Origin: Lingula anatina
Lineage: Eukaryota > Brachiopoda > Lingulata > Lingulida > Lingulidae
Reading direction: 5' to 3'
Assembly (NCBI RefSeq): GCF_001039355.2
Contig: NW_019773640.1
Location: forward strand, 23,396 to 69,464
DNA: 46,069 nucleotides
Every line of letters begins with the position of its first letter. Positions within the stretch are counted from its first letter, which is position 1. A program made the translations under genes and the position numbers. Positions 45,765-46,069 of this stretch are shown piece by piece. The notes beneath the pieces are model-generated. The model was not told where the DNA came from and did no database searches. It worked only from the letters and a program-made list of their open reading frames with translations.

Positions 45765-46069
45765 CTTGAACCAGAGATTGTTGAGGATATGTTACAAATA
45801 TCAGTGACCAATTAAATGATAATATATATCAATTGGCAGCATATAAGACAAGGCAGCAAAGCTGTCAAATGTACAGACAAAAAAACAGGAAATAACTATG
45901 CACAAAATAGGCTACTGTCAATTCTGATGCAAAAGTACATTATGTTAAACTGCAAATTCAACATCAAATTTTAATTATGCTCAACAGCTAATACCAATGT
46001 AAGTAAAATGTGTAACAAGTTCACACTTTGAAAATGTATAACTTCCAGAAAAAGAAGCCAATTAGACTG
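45765..46069 (-). other. Intron upstream of the large exon of ZNFX1 copy B
   Basis: Begins at the acceptor GGTTCAAG on the coding strand. Homologous to the intron of copy A for about 110 bases, then divergent. The next exon is not reached. Confidence 0.7.

Larger units (their letters stand above)
37430..45880 (-). repeat. Tandem duplication unit B (ZNFX1 copy B)
   Basis: Second unit of the duplication described at 24700-33150. It carries an A run of 28 at about 37563-37590 that unit A has only as a short A tract. Confidence 0.75.

Noticed and set aside
1-46069. tRNA or rRNA genes
   Set aside because: I looked for B-box-like and cloverleaf-like stretches by eye and found none convincing; a covariance-model scan would be needed to exclude them.

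Overview
The window is nuclear DNA from an animal, most likely a marine invertebrate. Genes are split by GT-AG introns, the sequence is AT-rich, it is full of short palindromic transposon relics and microsatellites, and it carries a BEL/Pao retrotransposon. The species cannot be fixed from the sequence; a mollusc, hemichordate, lancelet or similar animal would fit. The draft assembly shows through: two N gaps (10877-11157 and 23129-24064) and a single N at 8347, each with signs of a faulty join.

Left half (about 1.3-21.8 kb, + strand): two tandem copies of an eight-exon aldo-keto reductase gene (3120-8808 and 12189-21660). I assembled both by eye. Exon lengths and intron phases are identical (96, 143, 154, 174, 98, 188, 140 and 96 nt), each encodes 362 residues without interruption, and the four AKR catalytic residues are present. 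Homology continues into the flanks, giving a direct duplication of about 1287-8895 and 10558-21755. Intron 1 of copy 2 holds a 5'-truncated, frame-broken BEL/Pao element (12723-17808) in the sense direction. The other introns have gained different small palindromic elements in each copy.

Middle (21.8-27.3 kb): 3' flank of AKR copy 2, a complex terminal-inverted-repeat element (21967-24392) whose internal gap is flanked by the same 154 bases on both sides, then 3' flank of the first ZNFX1 gene.

Right half (24.7 kb to the end, - strand): two tandem copies of ZNFX1, the NFX1-type zinc-finger SF1 helicase. Copy A (27280-35931) can be assembled completely: an exon contributing only the ATG, an RG-rich exon, one exon of 5264 nt with the helicase core and NFX1 fingers, and a last exon completing an RZ-type zinc finger (1851 residues). 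Copy B (40008-45764) has the same last two exons; its first exons lie beyond the right edge. The duplicated unit includes about 2.6 kb of 3' flank (from about 24700 and 37430).

The AKR pair and the ZNFX1 pair converge tail to tail. Nothing suggests they work together: AKRs are NADPH-dependent carbonyl reductases, and ZNFX1 proteins act in RNA-based defence and small-RNA pathways. I see no clearly new biological system. The most notable items are the intact tandem ZNFX1 pair with a variable acidic insert, the start-codon-only exon, the retrotransposon in AKR copy 2, and several assembly artefacts that would mislead an automatic annotation.
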